Assembly: GCA_024509875.1 (NCBI GenBank)
Contig: JAMPIV010009928.1
Coordinates: forward strand, 432,001 to 496,000
Source: Oreohelix idahoensis
Taxonomy: Eukaryota; Mollusca; Gastropoda; Stylommatophora; Oreohelicidae
Length of the DNA: 64,000 nucleotides
Direction: 5' to 3'
Shown: positions 1-13,687 of the stretch, in pieces
Position numbering within the stretch: the stretch's first letter is position 1
Layout: every line of letters begins with the position of its first letter
Notes under the pieces: model-generated
Databases searched by the model: none
The model's input: only the letters and a program-made list of their open reading frames with translations
What the model was told of the DNA's origin: nothing
Translations under genes and position numbers: made by a program

Positions 1-726
1 TGGCAACATATTTTTAAACTGAAGACGATAGCCGTCTTCGTTAAGTTGGTATTTCTTTAACAAGACCGCCCTGACAACCTCATAATTGTTCTTGTCAGGC
101 TCATCTACCATGCTTAACATACTCAAAGCATCACCTCTAAGTATATTGGACAACTGATAAACATACAGTGATTTATCTATGTTATGTGTTTTACATGAAC
201 GTTTAAATCTATCCAGATAAAACGTTATATCGTCACTGGAAGCATTGAATGCTGGTAGTTTAATCTTAAAAGTACTAGCATTATGAGAAGATGACCCCTT
301 ATTTGGATCATTAGCATTACCCATGTTCATCAACTTTAACTTCTCTAACTCCAAAGCTAAGAGTTTTTCTTCATGCTCCATTTTTGCTTTTCTCTCCTCA
401 GCCTCAGCCTCTCTTTGTAACTTTCTTTCTTCAGCCTCTCTTTGTAACTTTTTCTCTTCAGCCTCGGCTTGTAATCTTTTATTTTCAGCCTCTATATCTA
501 ATCTTTTAATCTCAGCTTCAGCTTCTCTTTTCTGTTTTTCCATTTCCATTTGGAATCTCCTTTCATCCACCTGCATCTGCAATTTCTTTTGTTCAGCTTC
601 CATTTCCATTTTTTTTTCTTCCGCCTTTAATGCTTTATCATATTGAGTAGTCGCATATTCTTCCAATTTATCACCAGTCTTACCAAGGGATTTCCCTTGC
701 TCAATAAAGTACTCAAGTGTAGACAT
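1..726 (-). CDS. Partial gag-like protein of an LTR retrotransposon (runs off window edge)
   Basis: An open frame of 242 codons reads leftward from an ATG at 726-724 to position 1 with no stop, so the C-terminus lies outside the window. Residues about 35-130 are a highly charged Glu/Lys/Arg/Gln heptad region, a predicted coiled coil built from short repeated blocks (LQREAEE-like). After a short Asn/Ser linker comes a segment resembling a retrotransposon gag core (FKIKLPAFNASSDDITFYLD, then a YQLSNILRGDA motif and an LLKKYQL motif). The same plan, coiled coil then gag core, is seen in the Ty3-like gag-pro gene at 37.2-39.5 kb, so I assign it to a related Ty3-like family. The sequence to its right is AT-rich and repetitive, as expected for a leader and 5' LTR. 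Gag would form the particle and bind RNA. No pol is visible in this window. Confidence 0.75.
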   Translation of the reverse strand, partial: MSTLEYFIEQGKSLGKTGDKLEEYATTQYDKALKAEEKKMEMEAEQKKLQMQVDERRFQMEMEKQKREAEAEIKRLDIEAENKRLQAEAEEKKLQREAEERKLQREAEAEERKAKMEHEEKLLALELEKLKLMNMGNANDPNKGSSSHNASTFKIKLPAFNASSDDITFYLDRFKRSCKTHNIDKSLYVYQLSNILRGDALSMLSMVDEPDKNNYEVVRAVLLKKYQLNEDGYRLQFKNMLP

Positions 727-897
727 GATGTCTAATATTATGAGTCCAAAACCTGAAATAATTACTTATCTTATTTCAACCTTAATAGTAACAAGACTTA
801 AATAAAGTACTTGTATAATCACAATGTTTATCCCAATCTCTGTGGGAAACAAGTCTTTGCCAAAGAACTTGTATTATCAAATGTATAATAATATCAC

Positions 898-1060
898 CAG
901 TCACTTCTTAATCATAAGGGCACTACACATCTAATAGTGCATAACCACATATCCATCAGTTATTTATCATAACTGCACTATACAGTCAATAGTGCATAAG
1001 CAAATCCACCAGTTAGTTATGATAAGTGCACTACACAGCTAATAGTGCATAAGCAAATAT
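898..1060. repeat. Three tandem hairpin units, about 54 bp each
   Basis: The units contain the inverted repeat GCACTA...TAGTGC at 920-940, 975-995 and 1028-1048. The stem is kept in all three while the loops differ (CACATCTAA, TACAGTCAA and CACAGCTAA type). The array lies upstream of the gag-like gene, in its probable leader or LTR. Confidence 0.75.
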
Positions 1061-1095
1061 TTAACAATAGTGAATGCTAACTAAGAACTATGTAA

Positions 1096-1816
1096 ACAAT
1101 AACAAAGATCCAAGACAATGTAAACAATAACAAAGATCAAAGACAATACGAAAACATTCGCAAAAGTCAACTAAATAAACAGCGAAAAATAAATAAATAA
1201 ATAAAAATATCACAAAGAATGTGATGACAAATGCGAAAAGGTAAACAACAAATGACGTCACAGTGTATAAACGAAAATGGTGTATAAAACTAAATAATAG
1301 GAAAGAGGAGACCTACAAAATACAAACAAATCACAACAAAACTAAAGAACAGAAAAATAACGAAAACAACACTAACACCTGTCGTCACAACTAAACGTAA
1401 ATAGCAATAAATATTGCTAACAATTTCCAATTAAGGAAATTGCTCTGTTCCTAACGACACGCTCTCAATAGATACCTCTATGACGTGGTATTATCTATGA
1501 GAGTCACCTACCCAACCGACCCGCTGAAATATAACCAATATAAATATAACAAATAACATATAACGGCAAGAATGTGAAGAAATACAGAAGGCTCAGTCAG
1601 AGTATAAGGGCACAGTTCACAAACAAAACAGGCCACTTAACTTATATATGTCCAAACGTCAGCACGGTGCAGAACAGGTGATGATCAGCATTCTAAGGAT
1701 GGTGATCCAACGTTGATCGACATCTGAACTTGCCTCCATAAACAGTCATGACGAAGGAAATACGAGCTTCTGATCCAGAAATGAAGTTTCGGAACTTGTA
1801 ACAGCAACACGCTTCA
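1096..1816. other. AT-rich leader/LTR-like DNA without a gene
   Basis: Strongly A-rich on the plus strand, with a short direct repeat (AACAATAACAAAGATC at about 1096 and 1121). It probably belongs to the 5' non-coding part of the minus-strand LTR element. I could not fix an LTR boundary or a primer-binding site. Confidence 0.4.
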
Positions 1817-1993
1817 CTCGGCACTTGACCTTCTAAATGCAGCAAAATTGATTCAATCGGCACTTGACCTTCTGAATGCAGCAAAATTGATTCAATCGGC
1901 ACTTGACCTTCTGAATGCAGCAAAATTGATTCAATCGGCACTTGACCTTCTGAATGCAGCAAAATTGATTCAATCGGCACTTGACCTTCTGAA
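1817..1993. repeat. 39-bp minisatellite, about 4.5 copies
   Basis: The unit begins TTGATTCAATCGGCACTTGA and continues with CCTTCTGAATGCAGCAAAA. Units are almost identical and the first differs by single bases. Because 39 is a multiple of 3 and the unit has few stops, several frames stay open across it. Those frames are artefacts of the repeat. Confidence 0.95.
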
Positions 1994-2072
1994 TGCCGCA
2001 ACGCCGGGTACTTTCAAAATATTGCATGAAGATGTAGCTTTCTTGAAGGAAGTGAAGTTCAAACTTGAATGA

Positions 2073-3389
2073 TGTATGGGTTTGTTGACCCCTGAGAGTG
2101 CTGGTACCAGATGAACCAGATATTGGCCACCAAAAATGATAAGGGTGGATTTAGATGATCTACTGGCCACTATGAACATTTACAGGTATAAGTCCAAGTC
2201 GTTGTTAATCTGTAGCCAAGTAAGTACCACCCCTATAGACACCAGGAATATTATAGGCTGTGGTGATGGTGTCTTGTCTGGTTTGTTGCTGCTGTGGGTG
2301 TAGGTGTGACGTAGATTCACAGTTTTACAATACAGGCGTTATGACATGGATAAGTCATAGAAATGTTAACTGCTGGTGACGTTTCCATCATTTATTTCGG
2401 ACGCCACAATGACAGATAATGATACATCCATTTCACAAAAAGTCATGGACATGACAGTTCATAGTATTCAGCATTAATGAAGTTTCTTCATGGATCTGCA
2501 TACATTCTCTAAGTTGATATAGGTAATCCTAGCTGACCATAGCCTCAGCTTCATATCATAAATATTCATAAACATCAGTACTCCTCTCTGATGCTGGCAG
2601 ATCAGATGTACAAAAAATCAGTCTATTACTGTCCGCACGAGAATGGAATTTCAGGAGTACAAGTCAAGCTGACCTTTATAGCATCCCTAAGTCTAACCCT
2701 CGACATAGATGCAATCGCTGGCATAGCGAAAATCCTAGAACATAGAAATTGTTCTGTGGGCCTAGCATGACCCGTATACATCTAAATCTCAGGTATGAAG
2801 ATACCTGGGGTGTAACTTCTAGTAGAAGAACCTCTCTTTTCTGTAATTCGTGAGTGAGCAGAGATCGACCAATGTCAACATAAAGTTAGATTACAGATTT
2901 GAACATAAAGGAGGTATTACCTTGCTTCGAAATAAACACCACAAAAAACACACGCCTCCAGGCGTTTTGAATCATCAAGGGAAGGACCTCGTTAGCTAAA
3001 CTAACTCACAATAGGACTACCAATTCCCTATCAAAAGATCACAGACGCAGGATGCGTCCTCTCTGCTCAAAACATCTTGTCGAACTCCCTGGGCGGAAGA
3101 CTATTCTAACTCCCTTAAAGTTTAGACATGCGCAGAACGCATACGCCTGAGTAACACTCGAAACGAGACGATGAAGGAAACATTCCAACAAAGCTATGTT
3201 CAGAAATCACGCCTTATATGGACATAGAATAAAACATCAACTCTGGTTTCAATCATTCCAAGAAACAGTTGATCGATGCTACCATATAAGGAGAATGGCC
3301 TGACATCGATCGAAAAAATGGACCGGCGAGTCAGAACACAAGAGAAGGTAACCACCATTGAAAATGTAATCACAGTCAAACAAGGATTA
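2073..3389. other. No recognisable gene
   Basis: Mixed-composition DNA with only short, unconvincing open frames. I recognise no protein motif, RNA gene or terminal repeat. It may be old, decayed transposon sequence. Confidence 0.4.
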
Positions 3390-4171
3390 TATATGGCATA
3401 TGGCACCTATTAGACTCAGCTTAATTAACAGATCAATGTATGACCTCCTAATATCGTCCGCAAACCTTGTGAAATGGGGAAAGTCTGAAAATGCTCAGCG
3501 CCCCCCTGCGCTACGAGAAGCAGAAACTTGAACATGTGCTGTCAGCTTGCAAGGTGTAATTATGGCAAGGGCGATACACATGATACCACAACAGAGTACT
3601 AAATGAGGTGGCTGCTACACTAGACCTGGCGAGTGTGAAGGCGAACAGCAAAGTCCGACCGAGTACGGCAAATACATACTTTCTGAGAGCAGAAAAGTCA
3701 GCACATCCCAAAGCAAGTAAACCAAGTAGCGGTTTACCATCTCTTCTTGACTGTGCAAATGACTTGGAGATGGCAGTAGACGTACCTGGGCCAAAGGCAT
3801 ATCCAGAGAGTATCAGAAGAGCTCGAAGACGGCCAGATATAGTGCTGCATTCCTCATCAACGCGCCAGATTATAATGATTGAGCTGACCGTGCCATTTGA
3901 ATTCAGACTGGACGAGCAACACTCGTTCAAAGTGGTCAAGTATAATGATCTGGTCACGGACTTGAGACACAATGGGTTCACTGCAATGGTCATGGCTGTT
4001 GAGGTAGATGATAGAGGTCTCATGGCTGCCTCAGTGTATGATCTACTGAAACTGTTGGGTTTTAAAGGACAGTCAAGAACAAGGGCACTTAAGAGGCTCA
4101 GCGAAACTTCGGAAAATGCATCGTACTGGCTGTGGAACAACCGCAACGGGCTATGGAACTCGGGACAGTAA
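3390..4171 (+). pseudogene. C-terminal fragment of a non-LTR reverse transcriptase (zinc-binding region plus PD...ExT domain)
   Basis: The first part (3390-3600) reads, with frame breaks and a stop, as PIRLSLINRSMYDLL...SSANL followed by a degenerate Cys/His region around LEHVLSACK-like coding. This is the zinc-binding segment found C-terminal to RT in a widespread animal retroelement family. The second part (3608-4171) is an open frame of 187 codons. It contains RRPDIVLHSSS, then IIMIELTVPFE, a KYNDLV motif, and ends in SYWLWNNRNGLW. The spacing PD...E-x-T resembles a PD-(D/E)xK nuclease core. That last link is my inference. A second copy of the upstream half lies on the opposite strand at 8.75-9.5 kb. 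The fragment has no RT core and is dead. Confidence 0.7.
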
Positions 4172-4531
4172 TTTGTTTTCAACATAGGGGTTACTTTCAC
4201 AATTGCCTCCAGCTGGCATGAAACCGGAGTAAAGTTGAAAGCTGCAACGAAGGTGGACTGGGTTCAATTCTCTGCACAAGACAACAGGAGGCTGACACTT
4301 GATAGTCATGACTCAAGTGAGCCCACCCCCTTTAGAGTGTAAAGAAGATTAAGGAGCTGAAACTCTTGATCGACGGGGGGACTACTTCAGATGATCAGAT
4401 TGCCTCCTGTTGTGTCGCTCTGTATAGAATTTCCAAGCATAGTTCACAAATATATTTTAGTGGCCAGATCGAGTGTTTTGATTGGAAATGAGGAAGAAGT
4501 ACTTTTGATCACAGCGACCCCGCGATTTTTA

Positions 4532-4582
4532 ATGCGGGGCCGTGGGGGAAAGGTGGGGGGGTGGGGGTGGGAGGGGGGGGGT
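4532..4582 (+). repeat. G-rich tract with quadruplex-forming potential
   Basis: Several runs of four to nine G are separated by one to four bases. An intramolecular G-quadruplex is possible on the plus strand. No gene association is visible. Confidence 0.7.
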
Positions 4583-4715
4583 TAGGAGAAGTCTAGTCCG
4601 AAATTTCCTTAGTTTAAATAGTCTTTCTCTCCCCTCCAAACCCGCAACCACTTAAAGATGTACCAAATCAGTCACTGGGATCTACCGGTAGCCGGTGTTG
4701 ATTAGTTACCAACCC

Positions 4716-4962
4716 CTGTTTTAAACCTTTTAACGGGGATCTAAAGGAGAATTCCAGATCTAAGGGTATTTTATATTTGGACTTCAGCCCTAATATAACC
4801 GACTAGGTTGAACGGGACGCGCCTCGCCAAAACGAGGCAAAACTTAAGTTTAAAAAAAAAGAGCAAGTCTGGTGCCAGCAGCCGCTAAAATAAGCTTTAA
4901 ATCTCCAATAGCGCATATTAAAGTTTGCCTACTGATGACAGCTCGACGCGGAATTTAGTATG
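4716..4962 (+). pseudogene. Rearranged 18S rRNA-derived segment
   Basis: Positions 4863-4885 match the universally conserved small-subunit core (GCAAGTCTGGTGCCAGCAGC, then CGC). Positions 4903-4927 match the next 18S block (CTCCAATAGCGCATATTAAA). Positions about 4720-4750 match the block just before the core (CCTTTTAACGGGGATCTA). About 110 bp is inserted between the first two blocks and about 17 bp after the core, and the part after 4927 is weakly 18S-like (AGCTCG...GGA). The order agrees with eukaryotic 18S, but the insertions and substitutions rule out a working rRNA. A SINE 3' domain follows directly at about 4965. It could be a retro-pseudogene or part of a chimeric SINE. Confidence 0.7.
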
Positions 4963-5035
4963 GTGAAGTCTCAAACACTTCACTCTCCTACGGTAGTATC
5001 TGCTATGGGACTACCTTTACGACGTTTACTGATGA
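4963..5035 (+). mobile_element. SINE 3' domain, copy 1 (conserved hairpin)
   Basis: Contains the family signature GTGAAGTCTCAAACACTTCAC, an inverted repeat, followed by CTACGG and TCTGCTATGGGACTAC. The same block occurs at 5280, 21,285 and 46,389. Here the usual tRNA-like head is absent and 18S-like sequence stands in its place. Confidence 0.7.
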
Positions 5036-5271
5036 CAGTTATTGAATATTTAAAATGCTCAGCACCAACTCATTTCAATACGAGGTTTTTAATGCGGCTG
5101 GGAATCCCATCATGATAAAACTTGTGACAAAACGTTTGTACGTGCTCATTTTTGGCTCTCTCACACCTTCAGCCCTACGGCAATATCATTTCTTCTTCTT
5201 CATTTTTCTCTCTGATCGCTTATTATTTGGCAATAATTTTTTGCTCTTTTATTCATCATTTTGCTCTAAGC

Positions 5272-5340
5272 TGAATCTAGTAGGGTGAAGTCTCTAACAC
5301 TCCACTCCCCTACGGAAGTATCTGCTATGGGACTATCTTT
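5272..5340 (+). mobile_element. SINE 3' domain, copy 2
   Basis: GTGAAGTCTCTAACACTCCA, then CTACGGAAG and CTGCTATGGGACTA, the same 3' domain as at 4963. No tRNA-like promoter is visible upstream, so the copy is 5'-truncated or rearranged. Confidence 0.65.
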
Positions 5341-8743
<3,403 letters not shown>

Positions 8744-8746
8744 TAA

Positions 8747-9530
8747 TGTAGCAGCCAGCTCATTTAGTACTATGTTGTGGTAACATGTGCATCGCCCTTG
8801 CCATAATTACACATTGCAAGCTGACAGCACATGTTCAAGTTTCTGCTTCTCGTAGCACGGGGGGTACTGAGCATTATCAGACTCACAAGGTTTGCGGACG
8901 ATGGTAGGAGGTCATACATTGATCTGTTAATTAAGCTGAGTCTAAGAGGGGCCATATGCCATATATCATTCCATGGCAAGGACCTTTGCAGGGCTCCTTG
9001 CCATGTAGTCCATTAGCCTTGTTGTGCATGCTGTACCGCTTTTTGCACCCTCTTAACATCCTCAGCTTCTAGTATTCCCTGAAGTACCATGTCCTTGCGT
9101 TCCCTGTTTGATGCCTTGGACCACCAGAGGATGTCACTATGGGCAAATTCCCGTCTATTCTCTGTGTGTTTCCGATTACCTACCTCAAGTTTGAGTGACT
9201 CTTGGGCAGCACCAACAGCTTTACCCACTTTCTACTTCCTTCTAGTTTTCAGTGTGGGCTGATTGGACTACGTCCTCTGCTAACTCGTACAGTTTCATTG
9301 CGAGCCTTGCCTTTCTTGCTTTGTATTCTTCAACAACTGACTCGAAAGGAAGCATAAGCTTTGCCTTCTTGCAGTACAATGCCACGTCTGACAGACCTCG
9401 GGGTACTCCTAGCCATTTCCTCTTGTACTTGTTGACTTTTCGCTCAAAAGCTTCCAATGTACTGGTGCTTATTCCATATATAAGCAGTGGCCACAGCAAT
9501 TTAGGGATCAGCACGAACTGGAGGCACAAT
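8747..9530 (-). pseudogene. C-terminal region of a non-LTR reverse transcriptase, broken
   Basis: Read on the minus strand, three frames form one decayed protein. At 9529-9242 is LLIYGISTSTLEAFERKVNK, then KWLGVPRGLSDVALY and a LPFESVVEEYKARKARL stretch. At 9228-9013 is ILWWSKASNRERKDMVLQGI and VQKAVQHAQQG. At 8979-8770 is MPWNDIWHMAPLRLSLINRS and MYDLLPSSANL. This order is typical of the region after the RT core in the family seen at 3390-4171, and the last segment matches that copy closely. The sequence stops at the microsatellite at 8745, where the zinc-binding and nuclease-like parts should follow. Frameshifts and a stop show it is dead. Confidence 0.75.
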
Positions 9531-12450
9531 GGTTTGAACTTTCCTAGGAGTCTGCTTTGGTCTAAGATCTGTAACCTAGAAATATATTTACCTCTAAACA
9601 GAGCTATACCATTATAAGAGGAATTCGCTGAATTAACTCAGCTGGGGGCTTGAACGGGCTAAAACCATTGCTTAAATCCTTCACAAAAGGCGACGGACAG
9701 ATATAAGTTAACCATTGCTCAGCGCTATGCCGCATGGTTCTTGACTTCTGAATTATCTTGTGAATAATCCCTTCGGATAGAAGCGCCATTACACTTCTAT
9801 CTACATCTCTGCCAAGAGTAATCTTGTGCGAAGGCAAACACCTTTGACGACCCATTGAGCTTGAGTATTGGCCATTGTTGGACCACTACTGCAAAGCAGG
9901 GGAGGCAATCCGTGACAAAACTAATTGCCACAGAACCCATCGCTGTTTGAGCATACATATGCTTGGTGAAGGCTTCCTAGAGACGATACTACAATGTTGA
10001 CTTGATTCTCCGTAAGTTAATGCAGGATTTCTAAGAATAACTACAGTGCTGGCACCGTGCTCCGTTAGGAACGTCAAAACGAAAGAAGAAATGAGACGAA
10101 CTTTCTGCGGAGATTCGTATGGTACGTAACTGAACTATTTAACTTTATTATTATTATTGTATAAAACTGCGTGTTAAAGTGTATCTTATTTTAGACGGTA
10201 AAATTATTTACATTGATGTAAAAATAGATATATAATTAACCAGGTGATTTTAACAAATACGCATAAATACACACAAGTGTATACTGGGTCTGTGAGGATT
10301 TCAAACCGTATTATCGGACGTCACGTGTTCTCGCTACTGTCTTGCTGGGGCCAAGCTGGTTTAAGTCATCTTCTGTGAATGCCTCACTGCTCCTTAATCA
10401 TAGAAAATCAATTTGCAGTATTGAAAATATTAATTTTTGTTTTTTGTTTTGTTTATAGGTGGGGTATAAAAAATCTTAGGGCGGCACTATATGCTGCTTA
10501 CCAATAGATTCCCCACACCTAGGCCCTATTATATCTGGTACTGTTCTCTGTCTTTTTTTTTCTTCTTTATTTCGTTCCTTTTTTTTTTCTTTCTCTTTCT
10601 TTTACCCCGTGTTTCTTTTTTTTTTTAAACTTTATTTCTTTCTTTTTTTTTTATTCCTTCTTTTAACTTTCTTTCTTTATTTACTTCCCTTTTTTAATTT
10701 GTTTTATAACGTATTCTTTCCTTCCTTATTCCTGTCATTTTTGTTTCAGTCTATCTTCTGTCCTTTTTCACTCTTTCTTACTTTTCTTTCTTTCTTTCTT
10801 TTTTTTCTTGCGAGTGCTTATTATTTCCCTACATCCGTTATGCGTTTACGATACACTGGCCTTGGGTTTCCCCACACTGTTTATTTCGGTGTTTACACGA
10901 AAACTAAGCCGGGTTTCGTCTAATACACTCCTGTCATCCATTGTTAACTAAACTTAGTGAACGTTGGCACGTCTGCTTAGGGAGTGCTGGTGTAGTAACC
11001 CCATGACCCCATGACCCCATAAGGAGCACACACAAAACAAAAACAAAACAAATGGAAGGAAGAAGGAAGAGTAAGTACATTGTGACGTGGGATACCGGGT
11101 TCGCTTTGAATACCACCCTGTCCATGTTATGACTTACAGGTACCCAACCTTTTTCGGTTCTTGCACCCCCTTGGCGTTTAGTAAACCCTCCCGTAACTCC
11201 TACTCAGTATGACAGGAGATATATTCTAGAGTTCACTTTGCATATGAGCATTAGAAAATGTTGCTTTTTTAAAGTATTAATTCGTTTTTCATAAAGAAAC
11301 TTTGTTCAGTACATTACAACATTTTCAGTTTTATAAAATAGTAAAATGTGTATCAACCGACATTTGAAATACATTAGTAAGACTTTTGATTACACTTCTT
11401 GTCAACCGACACTTTAATTCTTGGTACAACTTGCTTGGAAGCCACGAGACGCCCGAGAGGAGGGCGGAGAGATGGAAGTCATAAGACAAATGAAATAATG
11501 CTACCTACGTCACGACATCTTGCACAAAGATGGAAACTGCATTGCCTGACCAGCCGCTTGATAGTGCAAGAGGATGGAACTCAGTAGCGGCTGCAATATA
11601 TTTTGGCTGGTGGGGATATTTATTAACAGAATGGCAGTTATTTGTGTTCATGCGCACGCTGGAGAGTATATCATTAATGAGAGTTTAAGATGACAATATC
11701 ATTCACAACAAAAACAGTATAGGTTATTCATCGTCAATGTTACAATAACAAGTGAACATTTAACTGTGAACTCTAGAATATACGTTGACACATTTAAAAA
11801 TTACAATTTATAAAAAACTTTATAATTACTCGAAACCACTCGCAATGAAATGTCAAACTGCCTTTAGGTTTTTCCAATTCGCTTTTATTGTTGACAAGAA
11901 CAAAGTCGTTAGACTGATGTGGTCCTTAATGCATTGCGCTGTAAGTGTTTTCCGATTTAAAAAAAAAACCGTCGTTCAAAGTAAAAATGAGGTGTAAATC
12001 TAAGACTTTTGTTATTAAAACTAAGTCACAAAATAGCCGAGTCCGTAGTATCAAGAAAAGAGAACTATATTTATCTTAGGGATCGCGTAACGTATCCCCT
12101 TTAATTTATTCTGCGTATGAGCATTTAAGAATATTTTTCCAGCGTTGTGATGTTCGGATTTGTGAAACGTGAACTTCGTTAAACAGTTCTTTTGCATTAT
12201 TGGGCATGGTCCTCTTTTATCCCCCGAAACCAGAAAGGGTGGGGACGAAGAGCGCGGATTGAGGAAGTGGGAATGGGAAGTAGTTGGTGGAAGAGTGCGA
12301 GCTTGAGGTGGGTTCAAAATAGAATCACAGTGGTTGTAAAATAGAAGACATGTTATTTATCACTATTAAAACATGAAAAATTGGTTTGACAGAAAAAAAG
12401 TACTGTTGGGGATGAACCCTGTTATCCTATAAGAACGAGACTTTGATGAG
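9531..12450. other. No recognisable gene; T-rich pyrimidine tract
   Basis: Two minus-strand frames (9855-9604 and 10,077-9886) have no motif I recognise. 10,550-10,815 is a T/C-rich tract (TTTC/TTTTT) with a spurious open frame. 11,000-11,025 repeats the 9-bp unit CATGACCCC. Nothing else is supported. Confidence 0.4.
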
Positions 12451-13043
12451 CATCTTTGATGAGGTATGTTTGTTATATTAGCACGGTGAGGATGACCGTT
12501 GCTGAGAGGATCCAGTATTGATATTATATAGCGCTAATGATTATGAGAAGTGGAGATGTGACTATATTACTTCCTTGTTGTGAGTTATGTTTGACTATGT
12601 GTATTTCATATGAACGTATTGTGACAATAAACTATGTTAAATGTCACCTGTAGTTCCACGACTCGTACGTGCGTATCTGTGGCGTGTGAATGTACCCACG
12701 CACACTCACTGCAACATTTAACACGGTAGGAAAACAGTAGTCGTGACAGTAGTAACGCATGACCATAAATAGCCTGTGTGGCGAGATCTATGTCAACAAA
12801 CAGATTGAATTCACTAACGGTATCTCGTGTGTAGCAGTGGTATGTTAGTCCTATTTCGACATTCGCGTGATATAAGAATTACTGTTCTGCTCTGTGTGGG
12901 CGTATGAACAGTTTGACCATTAGAGAAACACCCATCACCATTTATTCAATCTCTAAGACCAGTCATCAGTTGTAATACTTAATAACCCATCAGTAACTTT
13001 AAAACGAATCTCCAACATATCATAAAAACACACGGTTATAACA
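12451..13043 (+). repeat. 5' LTR (left-truncated or contracted) of a pol-less LTR element
   Basis: Positions 12,451-12,990 are nearly identical to 18,787-19,310, with only a few substitutions and one indel (for example GTGTGGGCGT versus GTGTGGCGT). It holds one hairpin module (12,478-12,503, followed by GGATCC) and an AATAAA signal near 12,627. It ends GGTTATAACA at 13,043. The left boundary is unclear: similarity to the 3' copy stops at 12,451, while the 3' LTR appears to extend about 1 kb further left. Confidence 0.8.
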
Positions 13044-13060
13044 TTTGGTGGGCCAGTTTA
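13044..13060 (+). promoter_or_regulatory. Putative primer-binding site
   Basis: TTTGGTGGGCCAG follows the LTR end ...AACA directly. A TGG start, complementary to a tRNA CCA end, is the standard position and form for a primer-binding site. The tRNA is not identified. Confidence 0.55.
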
Positions 13061-13687
13061 TTTAACGGAATGAAACCCACGGAGTTCGCGTGATAGGAGA
13101 GCCCTGTGTAGGCGTGGCTTATGTATCCTCGCATTGCTTCATAGTCCTCGACCTAGTTGGTTAACTGTGTCCAACACGGTAGAATATAACAGTGGGAAGT
13201 TGACATGTTGTTGGTAGACAGTCAAGTTTAACTAAATGTGAAGTGTTTTTGAGGAGTCGTTTGCAGATTATCTCAAGTCAAAAGTCACGGAGGTTGCTGT
13301 GCTGCGTTTCCTGTGTGCTGATGCTGTGTTGAGTGCATTCTACACTTTGGCAAGAACCTTAAGAGAAGAAAGTCTAGTTCGTGTACCTTTCTGCGCTGGA
13401 ACGGTTTTATCTGCAGAACTTTGTGATATCTGGAGTGTTGGCGGAAGGGACGGAAGAATATTAAGATAAGTGATTTTGTTATGTGTAGATTGTGCCACTT
13501 TTCTGCATTTCAGCAAGTCTGCCTGTACTATCCATCACTTATTCTGTTGATAATTGTCGTTTTGTTGTCGATAATTGTATCGATTGATGTAGAATATGCT
13601 GATGCATAGATAATGTATGCTATATATAGGTACAATAACAGAAATTGGTGTACAGTAATTGATTGAGTCAGTTGAAACTCTGATAAA

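Noticed and set aside
1693..2072. Several overlapping repeat-protein frames on both strands
   Set aside because: The 39-bp minisatellite keeps multiple frames open; no flanking conserved domain.
4863..4927. Functional small-subunit rRNA gene or mitochondrial insertion
   Set aside because: Blocks match nuclear-type 18S rather than mitochondrial 12S, and insertions disrupt the core; no complete rRNA.
9604..10077. Two minus-strand frames that might extend the LINE fragment
   Set aside because: No RT motif and no continuity with 8,747-9,530; left unassigned.
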